The position numbers and the translations under genes are program-made. The notes below the pieces were generated by a model. That model saw nothing but the letters and a program-made list of their open reading frames with translations. It did no database searches and had not been told where the DNA came from. From CBDUVZ01 sp965370805 (GTDB taxonomy: Bacteria; Hydrothermota; Tepidihabitantia; Tepidihabitantales; Tepidihabitantaceae), in NCBI GenBank assembly GCA_965370805.1, contig CBDUVZ010000136.1, forward strand, positions 1 through 6,485: DNA of 6,485 nt, read 5' to 3'. Every line of letters starts with the position of its first letter. The stretch's first letter is position 1. This document shows positions 1-6,485 of this stretch, piece after piece.

Positions 1-50
1 TCGAAGCGGACGGCTTCAAGACCACCAGCAAGCTCGTCGTGCAGCACTAA
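1..50 (+). CDS. C-terminal end of a probable T9SS-sorted secreted protein (partial)
   Basis: Only the last 15 codons are in the window, in the frame starting at base 3, reading EADGFKTTSKLVVQH and ending at TAA (48-50). From family knowledge, type IX (Por) secretion C-terminal sorting domains typically end in a beta-strand hairpin of the form YFVRL-x-A-G-x-x-x-T-x-K-(L/M)-V-V plus a few residues; this tail fits that pattern, including the Lys-Leu-Val-Val ending. If so, the upstream protein would be exported across the outer membrane and its tail cleaved or anchored at the surface. A strong intrinsic terminator follows 21 bases after the stop, which supports this being a real gene end. The body of the protein lies outside the window, so its function is unknown. 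The FlgD-Ig-like fold is an alternative with a similar ending. The reading frame is fairly certain; the sorting-domain call is an inference from a short motif. Confidence 0.55.
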   Translation, partial: EADGFKTTSKLVVQH

Positions 51-71
51 GCTCGATAAGCACTAAACCCG

Positions 72-103
72 GAAGGGGCGGCTCTGCCGCCCCTTCTGTT
101 TGT
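72..103 (+). terminator. Intrinsic (rho-independent) terminator
   Basis: A perfect 11-bp stem pairs 72-82 with 86-96 around a three-base TCT loop, and is followed by the T-rich run TGTTTGT (97-103). It lies 21 bases past the TAA of the leading gene and so closes that transcription unit. Confidence 0.9.
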
Positions 104-579
104 ACGTCGCTCCCGCCCGATGATACAATATTGTCCCATTTGCCGAACGGCCGAAATCGGGCTCAACTTCCACGGCTTCAATTTGTTACCGAGCTTCTGA
201 GTCAACCCCCCTCCCTCGCCCCAGGGGCCGCTTGCACTCTCCGGCTGAATGTGACCTTCTACCGACGTTCAGCCGTCCGATTCCTGGTTCAATCAGCCCT
301 CAGATGATGGAGAGCATGTTCTCCTGCGTTCTCTGTTCTTTCTACTCTTCTCCATTCTGTTCGACCACCCATCCGGGCAGATGTTCAATGGACCATTCAA
401 CTTTGAGTTCCATCCTGTCTTCACCCCCGTATTCGATGGACGATTCAATCGACTGTTCAAGTCTGCTGGCAAGTCGCCCGGCTGTTTTCGGTTCGGACAT
501 CGGGGATGCGGGAAGAGAATCCGGTTTCCGTGGGCGGAGACAGTCCGAGCCGGCCGGAAGCCGGGACGGCAAGCCGGGG
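104..579. other. Intergenic region without a convincing gene
   Basis: This 476-base gap lies between two converging units, the leading gene and the osmC end. Open frames on both strands have low-complexity or Ser/Pro/Arg-rich translations, lack Shine-Dalgarno sequences and match no family I know. Visible structure is limited to a 10-bp perfect palindrome ACAATATTGT (125-134), a diverged 30-bp repeat pair (384-413 and 432-461), and GCCGG-rich repeats just past the osmC stop (about 548-577). I see no clear T-tailed terminator for the leftward operon. Confidence 0.6.
384..461. repeat. Two diverged copies of a ~30-bp repeat
   Basis: Bases 384-413 and 432-461 align without gaps at about 20 of 30 positions. 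They share TTC-x-ATGGAC-x-ATTCAA and, after a variable stretch, GTTC. The copies start 48 bases apart. The first copy is also close to a palindrome centred on GGACC. This may be a decayed member of the TTCAA/TTGAA-rich interspersed repeats found in intergenic DNA of some uncultured bacteria, but that link is an inference. Confidence 0.4.
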
Positions 580-1005
580 TCAGGTCTGGACTATTCGGAG
601 GGTGTGACTGACCGGGCAGTGTTTGCGGAGCATTGCGGATACTGAGCAGTACTTGTCCTGGGACAGGTCGATTGCCTTCCTGACTTTGGATTCGTCGATG
701 TCGGTGCCGGTGATGACGTATTCGAGGTCGATTCTCGTGTAGGTCTTGGGGTGCTCTTTTGCTTTCTCGGCTTTGATGTTGATTTCCAGGCCGGTGAATT
801 CCACTCGCATTTTCCCGAGCAGCGACACTACGTCCATGCCGGTGCATCCGGCCAGGGAATGAAGAATCAGTTCCATGGGTCTCGGGCCGGTATCGGTGCC
901 GCCGACTTTCCCGGCGGCATCCATCAGGATTCCGTGTCCGGACCCGGCGTGACTGACGAACTGCAGGCCCTGACCGGTCCAGCGGGTTGTGGATTCGATT
1001 GTCAT
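580..1005 (-). CDS. OsmC/Ohr family protein
   Basis: A 141-residue protein of normal OsmC-family length. Family members are small cytoplasmic dimers that reduce organic hydroperoxides, using a reactive cysteine pair. Both expected cysteines are present: Cys54 in LAGCTGMDVVSLL, at the start of the long central helix, and Cys120 in DKYCSVSAML. The N-terminal beta-sheet part covers roughly residues 1-45, with the GGTDTGPRPMELIL turn before the first cysteine helix. The KYCSV motif resembles the YhfA-like branch more than classical Ohr, so the substrate is uncertain and peroxidase activity is inferred. A third cysteine, Cys130, lies ten residues after Cys120. The ATG overlaps the TGA of the upstream aldehyde dehydrogenase gene (ATGA), and a good Shine-Dalgarno sits inside that gene's last codons, so the two are co-transcribed and probably translationally coupled. 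Confidence 0.9.
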   Translation of the reverse strand: MTIESTTRWTGQGLQFVSHAGSGHGILMDAAGKVGGTDTGPRPMELILHSLAGCTGMDVVSLLGKMRVEFTGLEINIKAEKAKEHPKTYTRIDLEYVITGTDIDESKVRKAIDLSQDKYCSVSAMLRKHCPVSHTLRIVQT

Positions 1006-2465
1006 TCCGGTCTCCTTTGCTCTTCGAGATTGAAAGACACCATCTTGATTTCGGTCATCTCCTCGATGGCGAACCGGGGACCTTCGCGGCCGATTCCTGA
1101 GTCCCTGATGCCGCCGTAAGGCTGGTGGTCGACCCTGAAGGTCGGCGAGTCGTTGATGTAGACATTGCCGACCGCCAGTTCTTCCGCCGCACGGAAGGCG
1201 CGCGCGATGTCCGAAGTGAAGACGCCCGCAGCCAGACCGTACGAGTACGTCCCGCCGGATGAGCCGGCGTTGAACTGCTCGACCGCCTGGTCGAAGTGCG
1301 CAAAGGTCTCGATAGTGACAACCGGGGCGAATGCTTCTTCGCAGACTATCTTCATGTCGGGTCCGACTGCGGTGATGACAGTCGGCAGGAGCATGTTTCC
1401 TTCGGCCTTGCCGCCACAGAGGACGCGGGCGCCATTCTCACGGGCTTCTTCAATCAGGCTCAAGCCCTTTTCGAGCGCGGCCCGGTTGATCATCGGGCCG
1501 ATTTCGGTCTCCGCCCGCGCCGGGTCGCCGCCGACCAGGTTCCGCGCTCCGGCAACAAACCGCGCGGTGAATTCCCCGGCAATCGAGTCGTGCAGGTAGA
1601 GCCGCTGGGTGTGGATACAGACCTGGCCCGAGTAGGCGAACCCGCCGACCAGGCAGCTCCTGAGCGCGGCATCGAGGTTGCACGTCTCGTCAATGATTGC
1701 CCCGGAGTTCGAGCCCAGTTCCAGCGCTACTCTCTTCAGGCCTGATTCGGCCTTGATGGTCTCGCCGACCGGAGCGCTGCCGGTGAAAGTGACCATCTGG
1801 ACCCGGGCGTCGCGGACCAGCGCCATCCCGACCGTGGAACCCGGGCCGGTGACGATATTGATGGCGCGCGCGGGCAGGCCTGCTGCGAGCAGGAGTTCGC
1901 CCAGTTTGAGCGAGCTGAGCGGGGTGGCACTGGCCGGCTTGAGCACGACCGTGTTGCCCGCGGCGAGCGCGGGCGCGATTTTGTGGCAGACGAGATTCAA
2001 CGGGAAGTTGAACGGGGTGATGGCTGCGACCACGCCGAGCGGCTGGCGGATGAAGAACCCGCGCCGGTTTTCCGAGCCGCGGGCGGCGTCCATCGGGACG
2101 GTTTCGCCGTGGATGCGCTTTGCTTCTTCGGCCGCGAACCGGATGGTCTGGATTGCCCGGTCGACTTCACCGGTAGCGTAGCGGCGGGGTTTGCCGGCTT
2201 CCCGGATGATGGTGTCGGTGAACTCCGCGGTTTTCCCGGCCAGCAGGTCGGCGGTTCGGTTGAGAATCCGGGCGCGTTCGTGGGCCGGCAGGCGGCGGGT
2301 TTCGGCGAATCCGGCTGCGGCCGAGGCTGTTGCCGCAGCCGCGTCATCCGTATCCCCGACTGCGACCCGACAGACTACCGAATCGTCGTAAGGGTTGGTG
2401 ACCGCAAGAGTGTTCTGTTTCTCACGCCATTTGCCGTCAATGAGCAGGCCGTTCGGGTATTCCAT
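1002..2465 (-). CDS. NAD(P)-dependent aldehyde dehydrogenase, lactaldehyde/GAPN-like
   Basis: A soluble ALDH-superfamily enzyme that oxidises an aldehyde to the acid with NAD(P)+. Numbered from an upstream TTG at 2516 (504 residues), it has oxyanion Asn170 in TPFNFP, cofactor Lys193 in LKPAS, FTGS (244-247), general base Glu266 in LELGSNS, nucleophile Cys300 in SGQVC, and Glu394 in EEAFAPV. The C-terminal block NDSPTFRVDHQPYGG with SGIGREG resembles archaeal lactaldehyde and non-phosphorylating glyceraldehyde-3-phosphate dehydrogenases; the substrate cannot be read from sequence. The usual LELGG reads LELGS here. I chose the ATG at 2465 (487 residues) because the TTG is itself the start of a TTGACA -35 box, and the family normally begins near the xLLIDGKW strand, just after this ATG. 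No Shine-Dalgarno is seen before either start. It is the first gene of an operon with osmC. Confidence 0.93.
   Translation of the reverse strand: MEYPNGLLIDGKWREKQNTLAVTNPYDDSVVCRVAVGDTDDAAAATASAAAGFAETRRLPAHERARILNRTADLLAGKTAEFTDTIIREAGKPRRYATGEVDRAIQTIRFAAEEAKRIHGETVPMDAARGSENRRGFFIRQPLGVVAAITPFNFPLNLVCHKIAPALAAGNTVVLKPASATPLSSLKLGELLLAAGLPARAINIVTGPGSTVGMALVRDARVQMVTFTGSAPVGETIKAESGLKRVALELGSNSGAIIDETCNLDAALRSCLVGGFAYSGQVCIHTQRLYLHDSIAGEFTARFVAGARNLVGGDPARAETEIGPMINRAALEKGLSLIEEARENGARVLCGGKAEGNMLLPTVITAVGPDMKIVCEEAFAPVVTIETFAHFDQAVEQFNAGSSGGTYSYGLAAGVFTSDIARAFRAAEELAVGNVYINDSPTFRVDHQPYGGIRDSGIGREGPRFAIEEMTEIKMVSFNLEEQRRPE
1012..1018 (-). promoter_or_regulatory. Ribosome binding site for osmC inside the upstream gene
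   Basis: On the minus strand AAAGGAG lies 6 bases before the osmC ATG (1005-1003). It is embedded in the last codons of the aldehyde dehydrogenase gene, which fixes the osmC start and allows re-initiation at the ATGA junction. Confidence 0.8.
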
Positions 2466-2488
2466 TTCAGATTGCTGAGTTGCAGAAG

Positions 2489-2516
2489 AGAATAAGGGGG
2501 CGGTCTTGTCTGTCAA
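2489..2516 (-). promoter_or_regulatory. Promoter of the aldehyde dehydrogenase-osmC operon
   Basis: On the minus strand a perfect TTGACA (2516-2511) is followed after 16 bases by TATTCT (2494-2489), four of six matches to TATAAT. Initiation would fall near 2482, giving a leader of only about 17 bases before the ATG at 2465. This makes the TTG at 2516 an impossible start for this transcript. Confidence 0.65.
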
Positions 2517-2525
2517 CCCTGGTCA

Positions 2526-2553
2526 TTGACAGTCATGGTGCCCGGCCTATAAT
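2526..2553 (+). promoter_or_regulatory. Consensus sigma70-type promoter of tRNA-Val
   Basis: A perfect TTGACA (2526-2531), a 16-base spacer and a perfect TATAAT (2548-2553) place initiation near 2560, about three bases before the tRNA 5' end. It is the strongest promoter in the window. It lies back to back with the leftward aldehyde dehydrogenase promoter, the two -35 boxes being 9 bases apart. Confidence 0.88.
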
Positions 2554-2562
2554 CCTGCCCGA

Positions 2563-2636
2563 GGGCGATTAGCTCAGTTGGCTAGAGCGCCTCCCTTACA
2601 AGGAGGAGGTCATCTGTTCAAGTCAGATATCGCCCA
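2563..2636 (+). tRNA. tRNA-Val (anticodon UAC)
   Basis: A complete 74-base cloverleaf. The acceptor stem pairs GGGCGAT (2563-2569) with ATCGCCC (2629-2635), with discriminator A2636. The D stem pairs GCTC (2572-2575) with GAGC (2585-2588). The anticodon stem pairs CCTCC (2590-2594) with GGAGG (2602-2606) around loop CTTACAA, giving anticodon TAC at 2597-2599, which reads GUA and other valine codons. The T stem pairs ATCTG with CAGAT around TTCAAGT. The 3' CCA is not encoded (the sequence continues CTGA), so a CCA-adding enzyme must add it. It has its own consensus promoter and no clear terminator behind it, so transcripts may continue into the groES leader. Confidence 0.97.
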
Positions 2637-2700
2637 CTGACAGGTAACTGATTGGAAATGCACTGGTTACGACCTGGGCCAGCGGTGTCTTGAGGTAATC

Positions 2701-2728
2701 CCGTCAGAATCCGGACTGCGGATTCCGG
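2701..2728 (+). other. Bulged hairpin in the tRNA-groES gap
   Basis: CCG (2701-2703) plus GAATCCG (2707-2713) pair with CGGATTC (2719-2725) plus CGG (2726-2728), with a TCA bulge and a five-base GACTG loop. The stem totals 10 bp. No T-run follows, so it is not a typical terminator. It could be a processing site or partial terminator between tRNA-Val and groES; its role is unknown. Confidence 0.45.
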
Positions 2729-2820
2729 CGTCTAATCAAGCAGATGACGGAAAGCCAGTGAGGGTTCGACGACTGTGCCGTGTCCGGTTTGCCTGTCCGG
2801 AGCCCAGCAACGAATCAGCA

Positions 2821-2850
2821 TCCTGCCGCAGCGGATTGCGGGGTGCAGGA
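2821..2850 (+). promoter_or_regulatory. Hairpin in the groES 5' leader
   Basis: TCCTG (2821-2825) pairs with CAGGA (2846-2850) and CCGCA (2826-2830) with TGCGG (2837-2841), around a GCGGAT loop and with a GGTG bulge on the 3' side. It ends 23 bases before the groES Shine-Dalgarno. It could affect mRNA stability or respond to temperature, but it does not cover the Shine-Dalgarno, so a simple thermosensor is not supported. Confidence 0.4.
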
Positions 2851-2873
2851 GACTGAGAGCAATGAGGACTGTT

Positions 2874-2880
2874 AAGGAGG
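2874..2880 (+). promoter_or_regulatory. Ribosome binding site of groES
   Basis: A full AAGGAGG lies 4 bases before the groES ATG. The spacing is slightly short, but the match to the anti-Shine-Dalgarno is strong. Confidence 0.85.
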
Positions 2881-2884
2881 AGCA

Positions 2885-3172
2885 ATGAAGATAAGACCAC
2901 TCCAGGACCGAATCCTGGTCGAGCGTATCGAGGAAGAGGTCAAGAAAAGCGGAATCATAATTCCGGATTCCGCCAAGGAGAAGCCTCAAAAAGGCAAGGT
3001 AATCGCAGCCGGCCCGGGAAGGGTTGACGATAGCGGCAAGCGTATTCCCATGGATACGAAGAAGGGGGACGAGATCCTTTTCGGCAAGTACTCCGGCAAC
3101 GAAATCCGGATTGATGACAAGGAATACCTGATAATGCGCGAGGACGACGTCCTGGCGGTCGTGGAGAAATAA
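2885..3172 (+). CDS. groES: Co-chaperonin GroES (Hsp10)
   Basis: A 95-residue protein of standard length. GroES forms a heptameric lid that caps the GroEL cage during ATP-driven folding in the cytoplasm. The N-terminal IRPLQDRILVERIEEE strand is typical. The mobile loop that contacts GroEL spans about residues 17-32, with the hydrophobic contact segment SGIIIP at 22-27 where E. coli has GGIVL. The middle carries GKVIAAGPGR (37-46), and the end LIMREDDVLAVVE (82-94) matches the conserved C-terminal strand. groEL follows after 13 bases, so the two form the usual bicistronic operon. No CIRCE operator (TTAGCACTC-N9-GAGTGCTAA) is visible upstream, so HrcA control is not indicated; nor is a good sigma70 promoter seen between tRNA-Val and this gene. 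Confidence 0.98.
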   Translation: MKIRPLQDRILVERIEEEVKKSGIIIPDSAKEKPQKGKVIAAGPGRVDDSGKRIPMDTKKGDEILFGKYSGNEIRIDDKEYLIMREDDVLAVVEK

Positions 3173-3177
3173 GGAGG
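3171..3177 (+). promoter_or_regulatory. Ribosome binding site that sets the groEL start
   Basis: AAGGAGG begins inside the groES stop codon and lies 8 bases before the ATG at 3186, an ideal distance. An in-frame TTG at 3180 is only 2 bases away, too close to use, so groEL starts at 3186. Confidence 0.85.
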
Positions 3178-3185
3178 ATTTGAGG

Positions 3186-4838
<1,653 letters not shown>

Positions 4839-4851
4839 TCCCGAATGAACC

Positions 4852-4877
4852 AGGGGTGGGGAGCAATCCCCACCCCT
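4852..4877 (+). terminator. GCAA-capped hairpin after groEL; terminator or attenuator
   Basis: A perfect 11-bp stem pairs 4852-4862 with 4867-4877 around a GCAA (GNRA-type) tetraloop. It starts 13 bases after the groEL TAG and ends 11 bases before the fmdB ATG. The tail CTCGTTCCCC is not T-rich, so full termination is doubtful. It may stabilise the groESL mRNA 3' end or lower read-through into fmdB. Confidence 0.7.
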
Positions 4878-4888
4878 CTCGTTCCCCG

Positions 4889-5224
4889 ATGCCAACTTAC
4901 GAATACCGGTGCAGGAAGTGCGGTCACCGGTTCGATCTGTTCCAGCGGATTGTCGACCCACCGGTCAAGGACTGTCCGAAGTGCAAGTCCGAAGGGACGG
5001 TCGAACAGATTATTTCCGGCGGGTCCGGCCTGATCTTCAAGGGTTCCGGTTTCTATGAGACCGACTACAAGCGGAGTGCCGCCTCCGGCGGTGGTCCTGC
5101 TTCCGGCAGCAGTTCCGACTCGCCGGGCAACAGCCCGGCCGGCAAGCCGGACACCAAACCATCGAAGAGTACCGGCAAAGGTAAGCCCGGTCCTTCGGAC
5201 TCCAGTTCGTCGACCGACAAGTAG
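4889..5224 (+). CDS. FmdB-family zinc-ribbon protein
   Basis: A 111-residue protein. The N-terminus, starting MPTYEYRC, is the hallmark of the FmdB/CxxC_CXXC_SSSS putative regulatory family. Four zinc ligands form two pairs: Cys8/Cys11 (CRKC) and Cys29/Cys32 (CPKC). The family's second conserved segment, GLIFKGSGFYETDY (47-60), follows. Residues 63-111 are a low-complexity tail of Gly, Ser, Pro, Lys and Asp with no predicted fold; such tails are common in this family. The biological role is not established; the name comes from a gene linked to formamidase and amide regulation in Methylophilus. The open frame runs upstream into groEL, but the ATG at 4889 gives the canonical N-terminus. No Shine-Dalgarno is visible, and a strong hairpin ends 11 bases before the start. 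It may depend on groESL read-through or an unrecognised promoter. Confidence 0.92.
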   Translation: MPTYEYRCRKCGHRFDLFQRIVDPPVKDCPKCKSEGTVEQIISGGSGLIFKGSGFYETDYKRSAASGGGPASGSSSDSPGNSPAGKPDTKPSKSTGKGKPGPSDSSSSTDK

Positions 5225-5436
5225 GCTGCGGCAGCGTCTCCGGCGTCCGTTCCTCCCGGTGTGCGCGTTCACTTTGCGGGACTGTTGTTCCCGGGCGCGA
5301 TTTCCGCACCGGAGTGCCAGGTCCTGCCGACAGCCACAATCACCCCTCCGCATCGGCGCAGACACAGAAACCCCGCCTGATTGCTAACTGTTGTTACCAC
5401 CGGGGGATAGGATGCGCAAGCGACGTCTGGAATCTG
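5225..5436. other. Gap between fmdB and the rRNA promoter, no gene seen
   Basis: No open frame here has a Shine-Dalgarno or a recognisable product. Weak inverted repeats occur: CGGGA (5277-5281) with TCCCG (5289-5293), nested inside CCGGTG (5256-5261) with CACCGG (5307-5312). They could form a branched structure after fmdB, but none has a T-run, so no intrinsic terminator is called. Confidence 0.5.
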
Positions 5437-5465
5437 TTGACATCCGAGTCTTTTCTCTGTACTCT
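5437..5465 (+). promoter_or_regulatory. Candidate rRNA promoter P1
   Basis: A perfect TTGACA (5437-5442), a 17-base spacer and TACTCT (5460-5465, three of six matches to TATAAT) would start transcription near 5472, about 80 bases before 16S. The -10 lies within an inverted repeat (5455-5477). It is upstream of boxA, as expected for an rrn promoter. The -35 and spacing are strong; the -10 is weak. Confidence 0.6.
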
Positions 5466-5477
5466 TGAGATACAGAG
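5455..5477. repeat. Inverted repeat over the rRNA promoter -10
   Basis: CTCTGTA (5455-5461) and TACAGAG (5471-5477) form a perfect 7-bp dyad with a 9-base centre. It covers the proposed P1 -10 and start site. It could be an operator for a dimeric regulator, or a leader hairpin if transcription starts further upstream. Confidence 0.4.
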
Positions 5478-5495
5478 ATATCGCTCTTTGATAAT
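5466..5495 (+). promoter_or_regulatory. Weaker second rRNA promoter candidate (P2)
   Basis: TTGAGA (5466-5471) and GATAAT (5490-5495) each match consensus at five of six positions, with an 18-base spacer. Tandem promoters are common before rrn operons. However, the -10 overlaps the boxA sequence, which must be transcribed to work, so at most one reading of these bases is likely correct for a given transcript. Confidence 0.3.
5482..5495 (+). promoter_or_regulatory. boxA antitermination site in the rRNA leader
   Basis: CGCTCTTTGATAAT closely matches the rrn boxA consensus TGCTCTTTAACAAT. In known systems NusB and ribosomal protein S10 bind it in the nascent RNA to prevent Rho-dependent termination of untranslated rRNA. 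Its position about 57 bases before 16S fits. Confidence 0.7.
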
Positions 5496-5551
5496 TCGGA
5501 TGTAACCCAACGCGTGTCCGGGCTATGCCAGATACTCCTTTCTAGCATTTT

Positions 5552-6485
<934 letters not shown>

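Noticed and set aside
125..134. Palindrome ACAATATTGT, overlapping a -10-like TACAAT (124-129)
   Set aside because: A 10-bp palindrome is not rare by chance; the matching -35 is poor, it follows a terminator directly, and no gene lies downstream.
342..572. 76-codon minus-strand open frame just after the osmC stop
   Set aside because: It starts only at TTG, lacks a Shine-Dalgarno and covers the repeat pair; it is close enough to be a third operon gene, but nothing in its sequence supports one.
232..645. 137-codon plus-strand open frame in the left gap
   Set aside because: Ser/Cys/Pro-rich low-complexity translation, no Shine-Dalgarno, and its end overlaps osmC on the other strand.
293..847. 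184-codon minus-strand open frame overlapping osmC
   Set aside because: It overlaps the well-supported osmC frame, and its Arg/His/Pro-rich translation is typical of an out-of-frame shadow.
2466..2516. Extended aldehyde dehydrogenase N-terminus from TTG at 2516
   Set aside because: The TTG is part of a perfect -35 box with a -10 sixteen bases downstream; the added 17 residues resemble no family N-terminus, and no Shine-Dalgarno precedes it.
2640..2880. CIRCE/HrcA operator upstream of groES
   Set aside because: I looked for TTAGCACTC-N9-GAGTGCTAA and degenerate forms and found none.
3180..3185. groEL start at TTG 3180
   Set aside because: It lies 2 bases after AAGGAGG; the ATG at 3186 has ideal spacing and gives the normal GroEL N-terminus MPAKDLRF.
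5277..5293. Intrinsic terminator after fmdB
   Set aside because: Only a 5-bp stem with a 7-base loop and no T-run.

Overview
This is an ordinary housekeeping stretch of a bacterial chromosome, roughly 55-60% GC by eye, with an unusually legible set of promoters and hairpins. The organism looks like an uncultured, phylogenetically deep bacterium. Its 16S gene is clearly bacterial, with standard 338, 515 and 806 primer sites, but it departs from common phyla at several normally stable positions. The first 50 bases look like the end of a type IX (Por) secretion sorting domain, which points to the FCB group or nearby candidate phyla. My best guess is a lineage such as candidate division WOR-3 (Stahlbacteria), but this is impression only; a 16S tree would decide it.

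Layout. (1) 1-103: the C-terminal end of a forward gene and a strong intrinsic terminator. (2) 104-579: no convincing gene; it holds a diverged pair of 30-bp repeats. (3) 580-2465, minus strand: a two-gene operon, an aldehyde dehydrogenase followed by an OsmC-family protein, joined by an ATGA stop/start overlap. (4) 2466-2562: a compact divergent promoter region in which two TTGACA -35 boxes lie back to back. One drives the aldehyde dehydrogenase leftward and the other drives tRNA-Val(UAC) rightward. (5) 2637-2884: a structured leader with two hairpins and no CIRCE operator. (6) 2885-4838: groES and groEL, each with a strong Shine-Dalgarno. (7) 4852-4877: a perfect 11-bp GCAA-capped hairpin, then a small FmdB-type zinc-ribbon protein that starts only 11 bases after it and has no visible Shine-Dalgarno. 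(8) 5225-5551: rRNA leader with promoter candidates and a boxA antitermination site. (9) 5552 to the end: the first ~930 bases of 16S rRNA.

How the parts relate. The rightward half is translation and protein-folding machinery (tRNA-Val, GroES/GroEL, rRNA). No sigma70-like promoter was found just upstream of groES, so read-through from the tRNA promoter is possible. The leftward pair looks like an aldehyde/peroxide detoxification unit. I found no mobile element, CRISPR array, defence system or clearly new multi-gene system. The points most worth checking are the 16S affiliation, the 7-residue apical-domain insertion in GroEL, the divergent promoter architecture and the groEL-fmdB hairpin.
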